In this document: piece by piece, positions 62,452 through 64,000 of the stretch | Numbering within the stretch: position 1 is the stretch's first letter | Layout of the letters: each line of letters begins with the position of its first letter | Assembly (NCBI GenBank): GCA_009774615.1 | Contig: VSOC01000001.1 | Location: 1 to 64,000 of the forward strand | Reading direction: 5' to 3' | Source: Lachnospiraceae bacterium | GTDB taxonomy: Bacteria; Bacillota; Clostridia; Lachnospirales; Lachnospiraceae | Length of the DNA: 64,000 bases | Position numbers and translations under genes: made by a program | Notes under the pieces: model-generated | The model's database searches: none | Told to the model about the DNA's origin: nothing | Seen by the model: only the letters and a program-made list of their open reading frames with translations

Positions 62452-64000
62452 ATGGAAAATGTTACATTAAAAATCAACGGCATGGAAGTTTCTGCGCCGA
62501 AGGGTTCTACGATCCTCGAAGCAGCAAGACTTGCCCACATTGAAATTCCTACCCTGTGCTTTTTAAAGGAAATCAATGAAATCGGTGCCTGCCGTATCTG
62601 TGTAGTTGAGGTTAAGGGGGCAAGAAGCCTGGTGGCCTCCTGCGTATACCCGGTTGCTGAGGGTATGGAAGTCTGGACGAATACACCAAAGGTACTCGAT
62701 TCCCGTAAGAAAACCCTTCAGCTTTTACTGTCAAATCATGATCGGAAATGTTTATCCTGCGTAAGAAGCGGAAACTGTGAACTGCAGCAGCTTGCAAAAG
62801 AACTGGGTGTGGAGGATGAAAGCTATTACGACGGCGATAAGACCCCGTCCTGTATCGACGATTCCGCGGCACACATGCTGCGCGACAACTCCAAGTGTAT
62901 CCTCTGCCGCCGCTGCGTAGCGGTTTGTGAGAACGTACAGGGCATCGGTGTTATCGGGGCAAACGAGCGCGGATTCCATACGAATATCGGTTCTGCGTTT
63001 GAGATGGGTCTGGGTGAAACCTCCTGCGTATCCTGCGGACAGTGTATCGCTGTATGTCCTACCGGGGCATTGACCGAAAAATCCTGCATCGATGATGTAC
63101 TGGCAGCCATCCACGATCCGTCTAAGCATGTGATCGTACAGACGGCACCGGCAGTTCGTGCAGGCTTAGGCGAAGAGTTTGGCTATCCGATCGGAACGGA
63201 TGTCGAGGGCAAGATGGCAGCCGCCCTGCGCCGGATTGGATTTGATAAGGTATTTGACACGGATTTCAGTGCAGACCTCACCATTATGGAAGAGGCACAT
63301 GAGTTTATCCACCGTGTACAGAATAACGGCGTACTTCCGCTGATTACCTCCTGTTCTCCGGGCTGGGTAAAATACTGTGAGCATTACTTCCCGGATATGA
63401 CCGAAAACCTTTCTTCCTGCAAGTCGCCGCAGCAGATGTTCGGCGCGATTGCAAAGAGCTATTATGCGGAGAAGGCCGGCATTGACCCGAAGGATATCGT
63501 ATCCGTATCGGTAATGCCGTGTACGGCGAAGAAGTTTGAGATTGGTCGTGCAGACGAGGACGGCGCAGGCTATCCCGACGTGGATTATTCCATGACGACC
63601 AGAGAACTGGCGCGGATGATTAAGAAGGTTGGCCTTAAGTTCAGAGAACTGCCGGAAGAGAAGTTTGACGAGCCGTTAGGACTGGCAACGGGCGCCGGCG
63701 TAATCTTTGGCGCAACGGGCGGCGTTATGGAAGCAGCGCTTAGAACCGCAGTGGAAACGCTGACCGGTGAAGAACTTGCCGATGTTGATTTTGTCGATGT
63801 CAGAGGTACAGAAGGAATTAAGGAGGCAACCTACAAGGTAGCGGGAATGGACGTTAAGGTTGCCGTAGCTTCCGGTCTTGGCAATGCGAGAAAGCTTTTG
63901 AATATGGTGAAGAACGGGGAAGCCGATTATCACTTTATTGAAATTATGGGATGTCCGGGCGGATGTGTCAACGGCGGCGGGCAGCCGCAGCAGCCAGGGC
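62452..64000 (+). CDS. hydA: NADH-dependent [FeFe] hydrogenase catalytic subunit (3' partial)
   Basis: Runs off the window; 516 codons are visible from ATG 62452 (GGAGG site). N-terminal [2Fe-2S] domain (CRICVVEV), the His-ligated cluster motif NHDRKCLSCVRSGNCEL, two [4Fe-4S] motifs (CILCRRCVAVC, CVSCGQCIAVCPTGAL), then the H-cluster: TSCSPGW (about 298), MPCTAKKFE (355) and GCPGGCVNGGGQP (about 500). All catalytic ligands are present, including the proton-transfer cysteine. With the NuoE- and NuoF-like subunits it should couple H2 to NADH and ferredoxin in the cytosol. No frameshift is seen in the visible part. Confidence 0.95.
   Translation, partial: MENVTLKINGMEVSAPKGSTILEAARLAHIEIPTLCFLKEINEIGACRICVVEVKGARSLVASCVYPVAEGMEVWTNTPKVLDSRKKTLQLLLSNHDRKCLSCVRSGNCELQQLAKELGVEDESYYDGDKTPSCIDDSAAHMLRDNSKCILCRRCVAVCENVQGIGVIGANERGFHTNIGSAFEMGLGETSCVSCGQCIAVCPTGALTEKSCIDDVLAAIHDPSKHVIVQTAPAVRAGLGEEFGYPIGTDVEGKMAAALRRIGFDKVFDTDFSADLTIMEEAHEFIHRVQNNGVLPLITSCSPGWVKYCEHYFPDMTENLSSCKSPQQMFGAIAKSYYAEKAGIDPKDIVSVSVMPCTAKKFEIGRADEDGAGYPDVDYSMTTRELARMIKKVGLKFRELPEEKFDEPLGLATGAGVIFGATGGVMEAALRTAVETLTGEELADVDFVDVRGTEGIKEATYKVAGMDVKVAVASGLGNARKLLNMVKNGEADYHFIEIMGCPGGCVNGGGQPQQPG

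Overview
The window looks like chromosome of an anaerobic Firmicute of the class Clostridia, most like the Lachnospiraceae. The signs are strong AGGAGG-type ribosome sites, a soluble NADH/ferredoxin [FeFe] hydrogenase operon with its DRTGG/PHP/anti-sigma companions, a DUF3842 gene, FMN-binding fumarate-reductase-like lipoproteins and clostridial SBP-type transport operons. No rRNA, tRNA or CRISPR array was seen.

Layout. 1-7280: glyA, then an operon with a good sigma-A promoter and structured leader (URO-D-family protein, lipoprotein SBP, two ABC permeases, GntR regulator, DUF3842). 7425-12777: a FIST + soluble MCP pair and an HSP90-like protein + helical unknown pair. 12848-14622 (minus): M23 peptidase and NusG-II protein. 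14918-27002: an anion/redox region with a flavinylated fumarate-reductase-like lipoprotein, a PrpR-like regulator with degenerate AAA+ motifs, an orphan TctC-type SBP, a LarA-like protein and a minus-strand operon (DUF3604, DASS transporter, TauE).

27240-54070 is a visibly more A+T-rich defence island. On its left are an internally deleted IS1182-type remnant and a divergent PAPS-reductase-like gene (SGGKDS plus zinc ribbon). A 190-bp MITE-like element with 9-bp target duplications lies upstream of an XRE regulator. Then comes one long tightly packed plus-strand run: xre-dndC-dndD-dndE-dndA (DNA phosphorothioation writers), a decayed Mrr endonuclease, a NERD-UvrD helicase, an AddB-like Fe-S protein, an SNF2 helicase, a RecQ-like helicase, two proteins resembling DpdG/DpdH, a small helical protein, a MORC/HSP90-type GHKL ATPase and a Methyltransf_35-like protein. 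DndB and DndFGH are absent. The most interesting reading is that phosphorothioate writers are joined to effector genes resembling those of the 7-deazaguanine (Dpd) system, plus a helicase-nuclease pair and a GHKL/methyltransferase pair.

54072-64000 returns to core-like DNA: an HTH regulator, a minus-strand regulatory set (PHP, DRTGG, sensory-type [FeFe] hydrogenase, anti-sigma-type ATPase, DRTGG), and divergently the NuoE-like/HATPase/ferredoxin/NuoF-like/[FeFe] hydrogenase operon, whose last gene is cut by the window end.

All functions are read from motifs and remembered families. No database search was possible.
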